DNA of 64,000 bases, taken from contig CAXFZM010000027.1 in NCBI GenBank assembly GCA_964007475.1, positions 248,001 through 312,000 on the forward strand, written 5' to 3'. Shown in pieces: positions 51,179-62,718 of the stretch; positions within the stretch are counted from its first letter, which is position 1, and every line of letters starts with the position of its first letter. The translations under genes were made by a program, and so were the position numbers. The notes beneath the pieces were generated by a model. That model did not search any database, was not told the DNA's origin, and worked only from the letters and a program-made list of their open reading frames with translations. Source of the stretch: Hybos culiciformis. Taxonomy: Eukaryota; Arthropoda; Insecta; Diptera; Hybotidae.

Positions 51179-53192
51179 TTAAGTAATTTTCGATTTAATT
51201 TTATTTACGATATTTTCCAATACGTTTGATTTGTTTACCTTTATTTTATTCTTCTTTATATTTTCAACTTTATTTTGTTGTTTTTTTATTATTTTGATTG
51301 ATGTCTGGGTCTGAGCACTGTCTTTATCCTTTTTCGACTTTTTAATTTTATTTTCTTTTTCTTTTATTATTTTGATTGAGGCTGAAGTCTGAGCATTGTC
51401 CTTATTTAGATTTGGTTGTAACTGTAAGATTTTCTCGTAATAATAATCCATAAATTTAAGCATTGACTTAATGTCTTTCATTTTTTCTGCGCTCAAAGAT
51501 TTTTCTCCAAAAGATAAATTATTTATATCTGGCAAACACCCAGCAAAAACTTTGTCTATTAATTTTTTTTCAATGAAATCAGATTCATCAAACGCTTGTT
51601 TATATTTAATAGAAAATAATTCATTTTGTTCATATTTAATATATCTAACTTTTGTGAATGGTATCCAAGTATAATTCTTAGAAGGAATTTGGTAATTGAA
51701 AAAGTCGCTATCTTGCAATTCTGTTATTTTTAGTTTCACCTATGAAAAATTCATTTTTTTTAGTCTATCTACAAGTGTAATACGGCTGTAAATAAACATT
51801 CCCCTTAAATATCGCTCTATGACGCTGTGTACAGCATCAATTTCCTTAATTTGGGAGTGGCCTGGCTCTGAGTATTTATGATGAACTGACAAAATATTTG
51901 GATTGGCCTCTAAAAATTTAAGTAACATTAAACTATTGATTGAATTTTTATTTTGCGGCACGCACGAATCCGACCATAGTACCAAATCAGTTATTTCTGG
52001 GTTATCGTTAACTACATTTTGTAAGATTTTATTCAATGCACTTGCAATATCGTTCGCTGAACGACCACTACGAGTTTCTGTCCAGATTGAACAATACGTT
52101 GTTTTATTAATACTGCAGTGGCCAATCAGATTGAATACTGTTAGCTTTCGTTTGTAAAAAAAGTTTGATATGTTTGATTGAGGAAGGCTAAAAACATTTT
52201 GTAAGTCATAGCACATCACTGCTCGAGTTTTATTTTCATTATGTCTATCTTCATCGCGAAATTCTTTAGCTAAACATTTATTTTTTTTATGCAGCTCAAT
52301 TTTTTTCCCCTTAGCGTCAGTTAAACTTCTTTTTTTTTTTTCAAATTCAGCGCACAGATCACATACATCTTTTCTTGGAACATAAAACGAAAAATTGTAT
52401 TCTTCATTGGAAACTTTTCTGTAAACAAATTTCTTTCCATCTGGTGTCTGACACTTTTGCTTGTATATTTGGTGCATTTTTCTAATATCAAAATTTTGAT
52501 CTAAATAGTTTTTGCAAGAGTTTTGTCGACAATAGTGGGAAGCCACATGGGGGAAACTTTCTATGTGCAATTATTTTATTAAAACAAGTTTTCCCTTTTT
52601 TCGGAGATCTTGGTACACCTGTTACTACATCACATTTTTTTAAATAATAATATACTCTCATTTCACTTATATTTAAAGTTTAAGAAAAAACTGCTTACAA
52701 ACTCTAATGAAATTGTCGTGATGCTGGAAAAAGTATTTTGTACCCATAATTTTTATTCTTTAATTCACCACGTGATCTTTCAGAACACAGTTCTCTCTTA
52801 ACAAATTTGGAGTAGAAATGATTTTTTGACTTATCGTCAAGGCTCCAAAAACTTTTATTTATTTTATCCTGATCTTCATAGGTAAATATATCAGAACATT
52901 TATGTTTACATTCTACTGAACAGTTCCATTTCTTAGGATTTCTTGAAGGAACAATATCACCTTTTGTATTTATATATTCTAGGCCACTTTGCCTAGCTTT
53001 TTTGTTTTTATTTTTAAACCACATTCCAACATTTCGCTTACGTTTTCTAGTAGGAAACGGTTTATTACTTTCGAGCTCAATCAAAAACGAGGATGAGGCG
53101 AAATCAATTTGCTGAGAAAGACTGTAAGAAAAAGATAATTTCCTAAAGTGTTTTTTTTCTAATAACATTAACTTACCAAGCATCATTTTCAT
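51179..53192 (-). pseudogene. DDE-like transposon gene resembling DUF7869 proteins, broken
   Basis: The N-terminal piece (53192-52704) has TRKRKRNVGMWFKNKNKKAR, then C-x3-C-x3-C (CSVECKHKC) and KINKSFWSLDDKSKNHF. After two frame breaks at about 52680 and 52562 the main piece (52570-51740) gives FPHVASHYCRQNSCKNYL, DVCDLCAEF, AVMCYDLQNVFSLPQ (possible first Asp), VLWSDSCVPQN (second Asp) and GHSQIKEIDAVHSVIER (His and acidic residues). One TAG at 51740-51742 separates the tail (51739-51179), which opens VKLKITELQDSDFF and ends in Lys-rich repeats. The pattern fits a large family in aphids, hydrozoans and other invertebrates. I recall it as DUF7869-like, and it behaves like a transposon gene. 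The name is uncertain; the similarity pattern is firm. Confidence 0.65.
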
Positions 53193-53380
53193 TCATTGTA
53201 TTATTTTTTTCTTAAGGCAAACTAAAACTATATTATCACAATTGACTTGACCCTGCCTATATCATGGTTCTAGAGAGACTAAATTATTTTTTTAGCTCTT
53301 CTATTTTACAAAATTTGAAACATGAAATGCTAGGTACGGGTTTATACGTCCGAGTTGAGTTATAATTTAGTCTGAGAGGT

Positions 53381-53910
53381 TAATAACTTCGCTACACTTC
53401 AGGTTAGCAACCATGAATTTCTTGGTTTGCAAATAGGTTGGCGAATGGGGTGACACACTTATAAAAGATGGTTTGGTTTGAAATTAAAAAAAATTCTTTG
53501 TAAAATTAAAAATTTTAATTTTTCGTATTTAAAAAAAAAAAATGAATTTTTTTAATTTAAAGAAAAAATGGAAAATAAAAATAATATTCAATTTTTTTTT
53601 TAAATATTTTAATTTATTTTCTTTTTTGACAACCTACAATTTATTATTATTTTTTTTACATCGAAGCATTTTAAAGTATGATTTTTTCTGTAAATTTTCT
53701 AAAAATTGACAGGTTATACCTTTTTTTTTTAAACGCAATAAAACTATGTAGTAAAATTCCTAGGTTTGTGTCGAACTTACTTTCAAACCATGAAATAAAA
53801 ATATATATATATATGGCAAACCAAGTATATACCAAACACAGAACGAACCAATTTTTTTCTGCAAAACATGGAATTCTGTGTTTGTAACCTGAAGTGTAGC
53901 GAAGTTATAA
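53381..53910. mobile_element. MITE, about 530 bp, 24-bp inverted ends
   Basis: ATAACTTCGCTACACTTCAG at the left (from 53383) pairs with CTGAAGTGTAGCGAAGTTAT at the right (to 53908). TA/TAA-type flanks allow a 2- or 3-bp target duplication, so superfamily is open. The interior is T/A-rich and matches 57620-57950. Confidence 0.85.
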
Positions 53911-54441
53911 TTAAAGAAAAAATGGTTTCTGTAAAAAAAAATATTAAAGTAAGTTTTTATAATTAGAAGGGGTCTAAAATGAAGATTTATGTTTGATAAT
54001 CAATTAATTTAAGTATCAAAGTAACGGTATACAAAACTTTTTTGTAGGTAGGACTTAGAAAATAAATTAAATTTAAAATTGACAAAATGAATTTTAGTTT
54101 ATTTAATAATTAAGAAAACTACAAAATAAAACTTCCGGAAAAAATAACAAAGAACTAATGCCGAAAAACTAATAAATTTTATTTACAGCAAATGATAGAA
54201 TTTTAGTAATTTTACTTGAATTTGATGTAGAAAGTAGGGAAAAATTCAATCAATAATTGTTAATGGAACACTAACACTATTATAAATTATATTTGTTATT
54301 ATCAGGCAATAAAATAACGAACATTTTGTTTTTAAAATTTTACATGCAGTTCTATTGCAATACGATAAAAAACTCTTACGCCTTGAGCACAGCTAATACC
54401 GCAAAGCAATTTTGAGCTACCGTAAAAACCGATTTTCTGCG
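53911..54441. other. Spacer, nothing recognised
   Basis: AT-rich; no coding-like reading. Confidence 0.35.
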
Positions 54442-54745
54442 TTATTTCTTATTTATTTTAAACGATACTACTTTGCCACCATATATTTCAAAATTAAACA
54501 CATAACCTCGAGGATCACATAGTTCAAAAAATTTAATACCATATTTTGCCTTTTTATTTGGTATGTACACACGATTACTGAGTCTACCGCTAAATAACAG
54601 CAACGATTTGTCCAAGGAAAGATTTTTATTTGGCGAAAACCCATTTTGAAAATTTTTTATGAATAACTCGACTACATTTTGAATTTTTTTAAAATTTTTC
54701 GCAATTTTATTCGGGCTACAATTGAAGCATCGATAAAAAAAATTA
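54442..54745 (-). pseudogene. piggyBac transposase fragment
   Basis: The minus strand reads FKKIQNVVELFIKNF, GFSPNKNLSLDKSLLLFSGR (with the catalytic Asp in the LSLDxS-x-x-x-F-x-GR motif), VYIPNKKAKYGIKFFELCD and PRGYVFNFEIYGGK, then a stop at 54442-54444. This is the start of the DDE core of piggyBac-type transposases (DDE_Tnp_1_7). The remaining acidic residues and the Cys-rich tail are absent. It belongs to the superfamily that makes TTAA duplications, like the MITE at 2151-2451. Confidence 0.85.
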
Positions 54746-55060
54746 AACTTAGATTTACTTTTTGTATGGGAGCAATAAAATAGAACTGAAATTCTCCGAA
54801 TTTACACGGGTTTCGAAAATTTCGAATATGTGATTCGAAAGATGTGGTTTAAAGTACGATAAAACTGATGATAACAAAAAAAACATGAAAATGGCTATAC
54901 GATACTATAGAACTAAACAGACGAAATGACAAATGATTATTGAACTACCTATTTAGAAGTAAACGAAAAATTATTTAAAAAATAATTTGAATTTAAATTT
55001 GTCACGCCGATTTTATAAATGACAAATGATTATTGAGTGGACCACTCATTTTTTTGAATA
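54746..55060. other. Spacer, nothing recognised
   Basis: The phrase ATGACAAATGATTATTGA occurs twice (near 54928 and 55018). Otherwise unremarkable. Confidence 0.35.
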
Positions 55061-55252
55061 TTGAAACGTCAAAAAACCATGTCGGGATTTCGAACTCGAA
55101 TGTCGAATGAGTCTCCGAAAAAAAATGTTTACCCTCTACTACAGAATAACTCAATTATATCATACAACGTCCCTAAAGAAGTATTAACTTCAAAAACCAG
55201 AAAACAGACGGAAAAATTCAAATGTTTGCCATTCATGCCAAGCAAAGTGTAA
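55061..55252 (+). CDS. Small unassigned reading, 63 residues
   Basis: It opens MKRQKTMSGFRTRMSNESPK and ends KFKCLPFMPSKV. Codon use and composition are balanced compared with the AT-rich surroundings, but no family, splice signal or promoter supports it. It could be a chance reading or an exon fragment. Confidence 0.25.
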   Translation: MKRQKTMSGFRTRMSNESPKKNVYPLLQNNSIISYNVPKEVLTSKTRKQTEKFKCLPFMPSKV

Positions 55253-55419
55253 ACATAATAGCAACATCTTACCATTTTACGGTGTTACCATTTAATGGAA
55301 AGGCCATTTTTGAACATTAATTTTTCTATAGTGTGAACATATTAATATTAATAATGACAACATAGAAATTAATGGACATTTTTACCATTAGCCATTAGGT
55401 GTAAATGTATCATAAGACT

Positions 55420-55640
55420 CCAACTCATTTTCTTTCGTTCTAAAAAAAAATCAGAATTAATAAGTTGTCTCCACTCCCCCACTAATTCCTCAACATCATC
55501 TACAATTCTACATCTTCAACAAAAGTAGGGAACGCTTTAATCAAATGTACTAAAGAGGGTCGCAAATTCTTTGGATCTATAATTTCAATCTGCTTTAAAA
55601 ATGGGTCATTAAAATTAAATCCTTCAAAAATCTAATACAT
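55420..55640 (-). pseudogene. Possible hAT-like transposase scrap
   Basis: The minus strand reads NFNDPFLKQIEIIDPKNLRPSL, then VHLIKAFPTFVED, and after a one-base shift VDDVEELVGEWRQLINSDFF. An L-x-EWR-x-L phrase after an F-P block is seen near the end of some hAT-type transposases with zinc fingers. Weak evidence. Confidence 0.35.
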
Positions 55641-55810
55641 TAAACAGTTTTCTTATCATCATAGACCATAACAAGTAAAATGGTTTAAGAGAAATATTTA
55701 AAAATGATTATTAATGAGAAAGAACGAAAAAGCAGTAGATTTTATCAAAAAGCAGTATGGCAGTAGATAATATCAAAAAGCAGTAGATCTACTGCTAAAG
55801 TAGTAGAACG

Positions 55811-55911
55811 ACAGCACTGCTGCACGGGGCCTACTTCTGGGACGAGCTCAGAGAACTACAGGGACATAAATTGGAAGAAATTATCAGGTTTGTCAAAGGA
55901 ATTGGATAGCT
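55811..55911 (+). pseudogene. LINE ORF2 C-terminal scrap (R1/LOA-like)
   Basis: The reading gives GAYFWDELRELQGHKLEEII then RFVKGIG-stop, a form common at the C-terminus of R1/LOA-group LINE proteins. A GC-rich 3' tail follows (CCCTCCGCCCGCGCAACC), ending in CCTAACCTAATCTAACCTA, which resembles (CCTAA)n. Confidence 0.55.
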
Positions 55912-56345
55912 CGGTGAGTACAGTTAGACCTGCCGAGTAGGGTAGTACAAAGGGCTAACAGGCCTAAATGCAAGGAGGGTGGTAAGCCCTCCGCCCGCGC
56001 AACCTAACCTAATCTAACCTATCGTTAAATAAAACAATATTTTTAGTTTGAAGACTGATTTTTATTTTTATCAAAATGTAAAAGTCTAAAATTATTTCTT
56101 AACAAAAAGAATATCGATTCAAAAAAGAGTATGAAAATCATACGATATTTTTTACAGTTACGTTAGGTACATTGATTTAATTATTTCGGATTAGTGTTAA
56201 CTTGTTGCGAACGCCACATATTCCCTCGCTAATCTGATCAACGTGCTGCTTGATCAGATGATGGATGTAAACTGATGCTGTTGCTGCAGTAGACGGAGCG
56301 GTCGTTGCTGGTGCTCGCGTTGCTGGTTGTTGTTGCTGCAGTTGT
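55912..56345. other. LINE tail and spacer
   Basis: It begins with the LINE 3' tail; from about 56190 a GC-richer stretch with TTGCTGC/GCTGTTGC repeats leads into the minisatellite. A Gln/Thr/Ala-rich reading on the minus strand here is a low-complexity artefact. Confidence 0.4.
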
Positions 56346-57590
56346 GTCGTCGGAGTCACCACTTTAGGCTACGCTGGAACCTGTGAAGTGGATCTGTGTT
56401 GAAAGACGTTGTTGCTGCTGCGATCGTGTCGACGAGGTCACCACTTTAGACTACGCAGGAACCTGTGATCGAAGTGGGTGTGTGTTGAAAGAACGTTGTT
56501 GCTGCTGCGGTCGTGTGGACGATGTCACCACTTTAGGCTACGCTGGAAACTGTGATTGAAGTGGGTGTGTGTTGAAGAACGTTGTTGCTGTTGCGGTTGT
56601 GTCGACGGGGTCACCACTTTAGGCTACCCAGGAACCTGTGATCGAAGTGGGTGTGTGTTGACGTGGTCACCACTTTATGTTACGCTGAAACGAAGTGGGT
56701 GTGTGTTGAAGGGGTCACCACTTTATGTTACGCTGGAACGAAGTGAGTGTGTGTTGACGGCGTCACCACTTTTTGTTACGCTGGAACGAAGTGGGTGTGT
56801 GTTGACGGCATCACCAATTTTTGTTACGCTGGAACGAAGTGGGTGTGTGTTGACGGACTGCGGTCGTGTGTTGACGGGCTGCGGTCGTGTGTTGACGGGC
56901 TGCGGTCGTGTGTTGACTGGGTCACCACTTTAGGCTACCCTGGAACCTGTGATCGAAGTGGGTGTGTGTTGAAGTACGTTGTTGCTGTAGCGGTTGTATC
57001 GACTGGGTCTCCACTTTAGGCTACGCTGGAACCTGTGATCGAAGTGGGTGTGTGTTGACGGGGTCACCACTTTATGTTACGCTGGAACGAAATGGGTGTG
57101 TGTTGACGGGGTCACCACTTTATGTTACGCTGGAACGAAGTGGGTGTGTGTTGACGGCATCACCAATTTTTGTTACGCTGGAACGAAGTGGGTGTGTGTT
57201 GACGGACGGCGGTCGTGTGTTGACGGGCTGCGGTCGTGTGTTGACGAGGTCACTACTTTAGGCTACGCTGGAACCTGTGATCGAAGTGGGTGTGTGTTGA
57301 CGGGTCACCACTTTATGTTACGCTGGAACGAAGTGGGTGTGAGTTGACGGCGTCACCAATTTTTGTTACGCTGGAACGAAGTGGATGTGTGTTGACGGGC
57401 TGCGATCGTGTGTTCACGGGTCCCCACTTTAGGCTACGCTGGAACCTGTGATCGAACTGGGTGTGTGTTTATGGGCTGCGGTCGTGTGTTGACGGGCTGC
57501 GGTCGTGTGTTGACGGGGTCACCAGTTTATGCTACGCTGGAGTGGGTGTGTATTGACGGGGTCACCACTTTATGGTCTCCTCGAGACCAT
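56346..57590. repeat. GC-richer minisatellite, mixed 45- to 100-bp units
   Basis: Units combine GGTCACCACTTTATGTTACG, CTGGAACGAAGTGGGTGTGT and GTTGACGGGCTGCGGTCGTG, with a longer variant carrying CCTGTGATCGAAG and GTTGTTGCTGCTGCGG. Higher-order units (about 430 bp, at about 56640-56960 and 57045-57290) are visible. Readings through it in all frames are Cys/Val/Gly-rich artefacts. Confidence 0.9.
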
Positions 57591-57609
57591 TTTTGAGTCC
57601 GTCGTGAAC

Positions 57610-57955
57610 TTCTTACCAAAATTGGTTTGGTTTGAAATAAAAAAAAAAAAATTTTTGTAAAATTAAATTTTGATTTACGTAATTTCAAAAAAAAATATTA
57701 ATTTTTGTATTTAAAAAAAAAAGAAGAAAATACAAATAATAGTAAATTTTTTTTTTAAATATTTTGATTTTTTATTCTTTTGACAACCGAAAATTTATTA
57801 TTATTATTTTTTTATATTGAAGCATTTTAAAGCATGATTTTTTTCTGTAAATTTTCTACAAATTGACAGGTTATACCTTTAATTTTTTAAACGCAATAAA
57901 ACTATGTAGTGAAATTTCTAGGTTTGTGCCGAACTTACTTTCAAAAAAAAATAAA
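57610..57955. repeat. Internal fragment of the 53381 MITE family
   Basis: It shares ATTGGTTTGGTTTGAAAT, TTGACAGGTTATACCTTTAA and AAACGCAATAAAACTATGTA with 53461-53790, but lacks the inverted ends. Confidence 0.75.
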
Positions 57956-58046
57956 AAATTTATATTTGGTTGGCTCGGTGGAATAAATACTTAAGTTCTG
58001 TTTTAAATCACAAAATAATTTTTTTTCTTTATCTTTAAATTTCTTT

Positions 58047-58546
58047 TGTAATTTTAAAGTAGCTACAAAATTGAATTTTATAGTATTTGTTCTAAACACA
58101 AAGCACTTATTTCACATTGCCCTTGAAATATCTTATTATATTTTAATATTTCTCTACTTAAACTTTAATTTATAAATTGCAGTGATTCATTCTAACGTTA
58201 TCGCTAATAAGTGCTTGGTAAGGAATTTTGTGTTTAACAAATTGTATGACAGAAACGTAAAATTAAGTTTAGAATATTCGTTTAATTTTGCTTTGAGAAT
58301 TTTATTCATTCAATAGTTGTTTTAAATCGTTAAATCGTTATTTTAGGTAATTGTGACTAGTTAAATTAAAGTAAATTTTGTTTTTGGTTTGAATAAATAG
58401 TACTTTTAAAAGAAGATTCTATAAATTGTAATTTTTAAAGAACATTAATAAATTGTAAATTCTAAAAAAGAAGATTTGATTTTAATTTGAATAAACGAAA
58501 AGGTGGGAGCTGCAAAAAAGTAGTTTTAGCCAAAAGTTATTTAACA
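58047..58546 (+). repeat. 5' LTR of BEL copy 2
   Basis: The 500-bp repeat begins TGTAAT and ends TTAACA. Relative to the 3' LTR it lacks about 11 bases (ATTCTTTACGA region near 58100) and has a longer AAAGAACATT stretch. Confidence 0.9.
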
Positions 58547-58629
58547 TTGGTGACCCAGACGTGAATACAATGTCACCTTGAGAACAGGAGTGCGAAGAGT
58601 ATTTTCACAGTTCTACTTGTAGGAATAAA

Positions 58630-59158
58630 CATGGTAGTTTTATAGTAAGATTGCCTTTGAAGGAGAATCCAACTAGGCTGGGATCATCAAAGGAAACGGC
58701 AAGCAGACGCTTCTTAGCCTTGGAGGCATACGCATATGCCCAAACATACAAACACAATATATTGACTTTATGCAGGAATACATTAGAACGGGTCATATGA
58801 CTGAAATAAAAGAAAATGAAATTACACCGAATTATTTTATCCCACATCATGCAGTGTTGAAACCAGAAAGCTCCACCACAAAATTAAGAGTAGTGTATGA
58901 TGCTTTATGCAAGACTTCTACCAATATATCATTGAACCAAATTTTACACACAGGGCCAAAAACACAGCATGACTTATTCTATATTTTTCTACGGTTTAGA
59001 ATTTTAGATTATACTCGTATGTATTTACAGGAGATATGGAGAAGATGTTCCGACAAATAAACGTGCACTCGGCCGATAGCCATTTACAACTGATATTCTG
59101 GCGTGACGATGTTGGTAAAGCCAGATTTGTGGAAATTAAAATGATCCTGGGATGAAGC
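58630..59158 (+). pseudogene. BEL copy 2 reverse transcriptase remnant
   Basis: Same reading and same breaks as 264-792. One base differs near 58704 (GCAGACGC against GAAGACGC). The catalytic palm is absent. Confidence 0.85.
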
Positions 59159-59215
59159 CTTACCTATGCATTTACATAGCAAATGGACAAAATTTAGGGA
59201 AAAACAAGCCTGCTT

Positions 59216-59526
59216 GAATAAGATTGTGATACCGAGACATATATGTGTGACGGGCGTATTCAAAGATGCAGAAGGCATTTGGAGTCGCAGTGTACGTTCG
59301 ATCGTCAACTGAAAATAAGTGCAGCGTGGTGGTTCGTTTGCTGTCTTCAAAATCTAGAGTGTCGCCTGTAAAAATTGTAACAATCCCAAGACTCGAACTG
59401 CAGGTCGCTAAACTTACAGCGCAGCTCTGCAGTAGGTTACAGAAAATTTTAGAAATCGACAATACTTCTTCTACTTATTATTGGACAGATTCTGAATTTG
59501 TAGTTGGCTGGTTAAACTCTGAGTAA
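59216..59526 (+). pseudogene. BEL copy 2 RNase H remnant
   Basis: As in copy 1, with KAFGVAVYVRSST and TDSEFVVGWLNSE. Between them a 9-base block reads TTCTACTTA where copy 1 has AAAATTCTA, with identical sequence on both sides. Confidence 0.85.
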
Positions 59527-59572
59527 TCGTCATATAAGAGGGGTACTGCCACAGCATCTCGAAAAAGCAGTC

Positions 59573-61236
59573 ATGTGGCTCCAAGAGCCAACCTTTCTTC
59601 AAGAAAATATCGTTGATTGGTCATCTTATGATTTTAAGGGACCACAAACATCGTTGGAAAGTAAAGCGACAAAAACAATTTTATTATCAACAAATATGAT
59701 GGAGCATTTGATATTCTCTATTGATCACAGAAATACATTTACTCATCTTAAAAGGATATTTGCTTTGGTCGTAAGATTCGTCAATAATTTGAAGAGAAAT
59801 GGAACCAAATGAGTAGGCGGATATTTAACAACTATCGAGCTGTATCAAGCGTTGAAAGGCATCGTTAAGGCACTGCAAATAATCTGTTATCCGGAAGAAA
59901 TAAAATCCATAAAAAATCATGGATAAGTGGCAAAAACCAGTTCGTTAGTCACTCTTGATCCGTTTTTAGACGAACATGAAATAATTAGAGTGGGTGGTAG
60001 AATTCAAGCTTCTAACTTAACTTATGATGCAAAACATCCTATGCTATTACCGTTTGATCATTCATTCACCAAGCTTATTATGACAGAATTGCATATTTTA
60101 CATCAGCACGTAGGAGCCCAAACATTACTTGGAATTACCAGACAGCAATTCTGGCCTATCAAAGGAAAGCAGCTGGCTAATTCAATTGTACATAATTGTG
60201 TGACTGGTGTCAAAGCGAAGCCCAAATTTAGGGCACAAATGATGGGTAATTTGCCGCCAGACAGAGTTCAACAAATGCGCCCATTTTTAGTATCAGGAGT
60301 AGATTTTGCAGAACCAATTTACATCCATTTCAAGATTCGTGGGAAAAAACCGCAGAAAGCACATATCGCAGTTTTTTGCTGTTTCGCTACCAAAGCATTG
60401 TACTTAGAGTTTGTCTCAGACTTATCTTCTGACGGCTTTATAGGGGCCTTAAAACGGTTTTGCAGTAGGAGAATTAATTGTCGAACCATTTTTGCAGATA
60501 ACGCTACCAATTTTAAAGAATTACACACAAAAGAAGCCCAAGACATTATTTCCAGCTCTTGTTCACGAAGAGGCATTGATTTCCAGTTTATTCCACCTAG
60601 ATCACCCACTTTGGTGGATTATGGGAGGCTTCAGTAAAAGATGTAAAACAGTTACTATACAAGACCATGAGGGCTGCAACTTTAACTTATGAAGAGGTCT
60701 ATACCCTCTTAGTGGAAATTGAAGCTATACTTAACTCTAGGCCAATTAATCCAATATCAAATGATGCAAAGGACTTGACCGCGCTAACACCAGGGCATTT
60801 TTTAATTGGAGATCAGATGCTGGCGGTCGCTGACCCTGAAGCTGCGGAAAAAAATATTGATGCGTTAAGGCGGTGGAAGCTTGTATCACATTTAAAGTCA
60901 GAATTCTGGAATCGATGGAGTAAGGAGTACTTAAGAGCATTGCAACAAAGATATGAATGGAAAAACAAAACAACGAACCTTCTTCCTGGACAACTCGTGA
61001 TTGTGAAAGATGACAATCTACCACCAACAAATTGGAAACTAGGGCGAATAACAAATACTTATCCTGGAAGAGACAATTTAGTCAGAGTCTGTGATGTGAA
61101 GATGTCATCTGGAGAATATAGAAGACCAATGCATAAGTTGTGTCCATTACCATTGCCAACTGAAGACGATGAGTTGAAGAAGAGTTCTAATTCAAAAACG
61201 GTATCACTTAATCGAAACTTAACTGGCATACATTAG
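59573..61236 (+). pseudogene. BEL copy 2 integrase, no MITE
   Basis: This shows the uninterrupted core: HH zinc region, GVDFAEP, FADNATNFKELHTKEAQDII and ISSSCSRRGIDFQFIPPRS, then the one-base frame break at about 60605 shared with copy 1. The C-terminal part at 60667-61236 is open. A nonsense TAA at about 59922-59924 (GAA in copy 1) and the stop after KRNGTK near 59810 add to the damage. It is inactive. Confidence 0.9.
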
Positions 61237-62718
61237 TTCTTTTAGTTTTATCAGTGATTGGCCTTCCAACTGGATATAGACAAGAAGCAATAAATGTGAG
61301 ATATTTTAACAGCAAACCCCCAGTGTATTTTGAAAATCTTGGTCTGACGAGTTTAGTTAACAATAAATGGAATTTGACGGTGTATTACGACCTAGAAAAC
61401 TTTTGGAAAGAATGGGATGGATTTTAAACGAGGATCAACAAAATTGGCGACGTTATGTCAAAAGATAACAACGCATAGTTATTGCAATCCCGTGGTTCTT
61501 CAGTTCAAACATCATGTAGATGATATGGAAAACTCAAATGCAGTTATTTTTGGTGAACAAATCATGTCGAGAAAACGAAGTGCAAGATCAGCCTTTGATT
61601 TGGTTAAGCTGTTCGGGGTACTAGATCAAGAATACGCTGATCATATGATTGAGACAATTGAAAGGGTAAAAGAAAATGAAAATCACCTACAGCAATTGGT
61701 AAAAAATCAAACATCGATAATTGAATCTACAGTCAATATTATGAAAAAGACGAGCAATCAGATAGACCAACAGTTTAGTTATTTCAAGAGTTGTATAAAT
61801 AATGTGATCAAACAACAAAATGAGTCAAATTTGCAACTAAGATCGGAAGAATTGGCACAACTATTTTCTACAATGGCCGTTCACACAACATTTACCATGA
61901 TCAACTTTCAGAATATTCAAAATCAAATTATAGACGTACTTATAGATGGACATCACGGGAAAATAAATCCATTGTTGCTAACACCCAAACAGTGGAAAGA
62001 CGCACTGCAACTGATCAAGAACAACCTACCATCAACCCTTAAGATTCCTGTACCAACAACTGCGGTTACGGACATAAAAAACATTTATAATTTTATTCAA
62101 GCAAAATGTATCGTAACGGAAGGACATATTTTGTTCCTAATCTAACTTCCATTAGCAGCAAATGAGATATTTGAAACATTCAGAATTCCAATCCCAATAA
62201 AAATTGAGAATGACATTTTCGTTATCAAACCATCGCCACAGTATTTAGTTATTAATATGCATCGAGATAAATATTATCCAATGAATGATGTTGAAGTAAC
62301 GAATTGTATGAAAGTATCCTCGAATAACCTATTATGTTATCAAAGACATGTTACTTACAATAAAAACTCCAACATTAGTAAATGTGAGCTAGACTTAATA
62401 AATCATCAACCTAGTCGTAAAAAGTGTGTGTTGGAACGTCATGAGCCCTCGCCATATTGGATACAACTTCACAACCCCAATGAATGGCTATTTTCATTGG
62501 AAGAACTAACTATTGTTAATATTGTTTGTGACAATGAGGTGACTACAAAGCAATTGGTTGGGACCGGATTGCTGAGAATAAACTCAATGTGCGTCATTAA
62601 ACAAGATTCCTTAACAATCACCTCTCACAACTCGTTTTCTACTCAAATAAGGATGCCCCTTCTGCCCGGTGTAAACATAATAGACCTGCTGATTTCAACT
62701 GATAAATTTCTTTTGTAA
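61233..62718 (+). pseudogene. BEL copy 2 envelope-like remnant
   Basis: Same layout, frame break and in-frame stop (62143-62145) as 3172-4657. It has four or so amino-acid differences. Leader-like hydrophobic start, multibasic site, helical region and Cys-bearing tail are visible. It is inactive. Confidence 0.75.

Noticed and set aside
55985..56022. CCTAACCTAATCTAACCTA considered as telomeric (TTAGG)n
   Set aside because: Only about four degenerate units directly after a LINE tail; better explained as the LINE end.
56556..57596. Cys/Val/Gly-rich repetitive readings in several frames
   Set aside because: Artefacts of the GC-richer minisatellite; no single frame is favoured.
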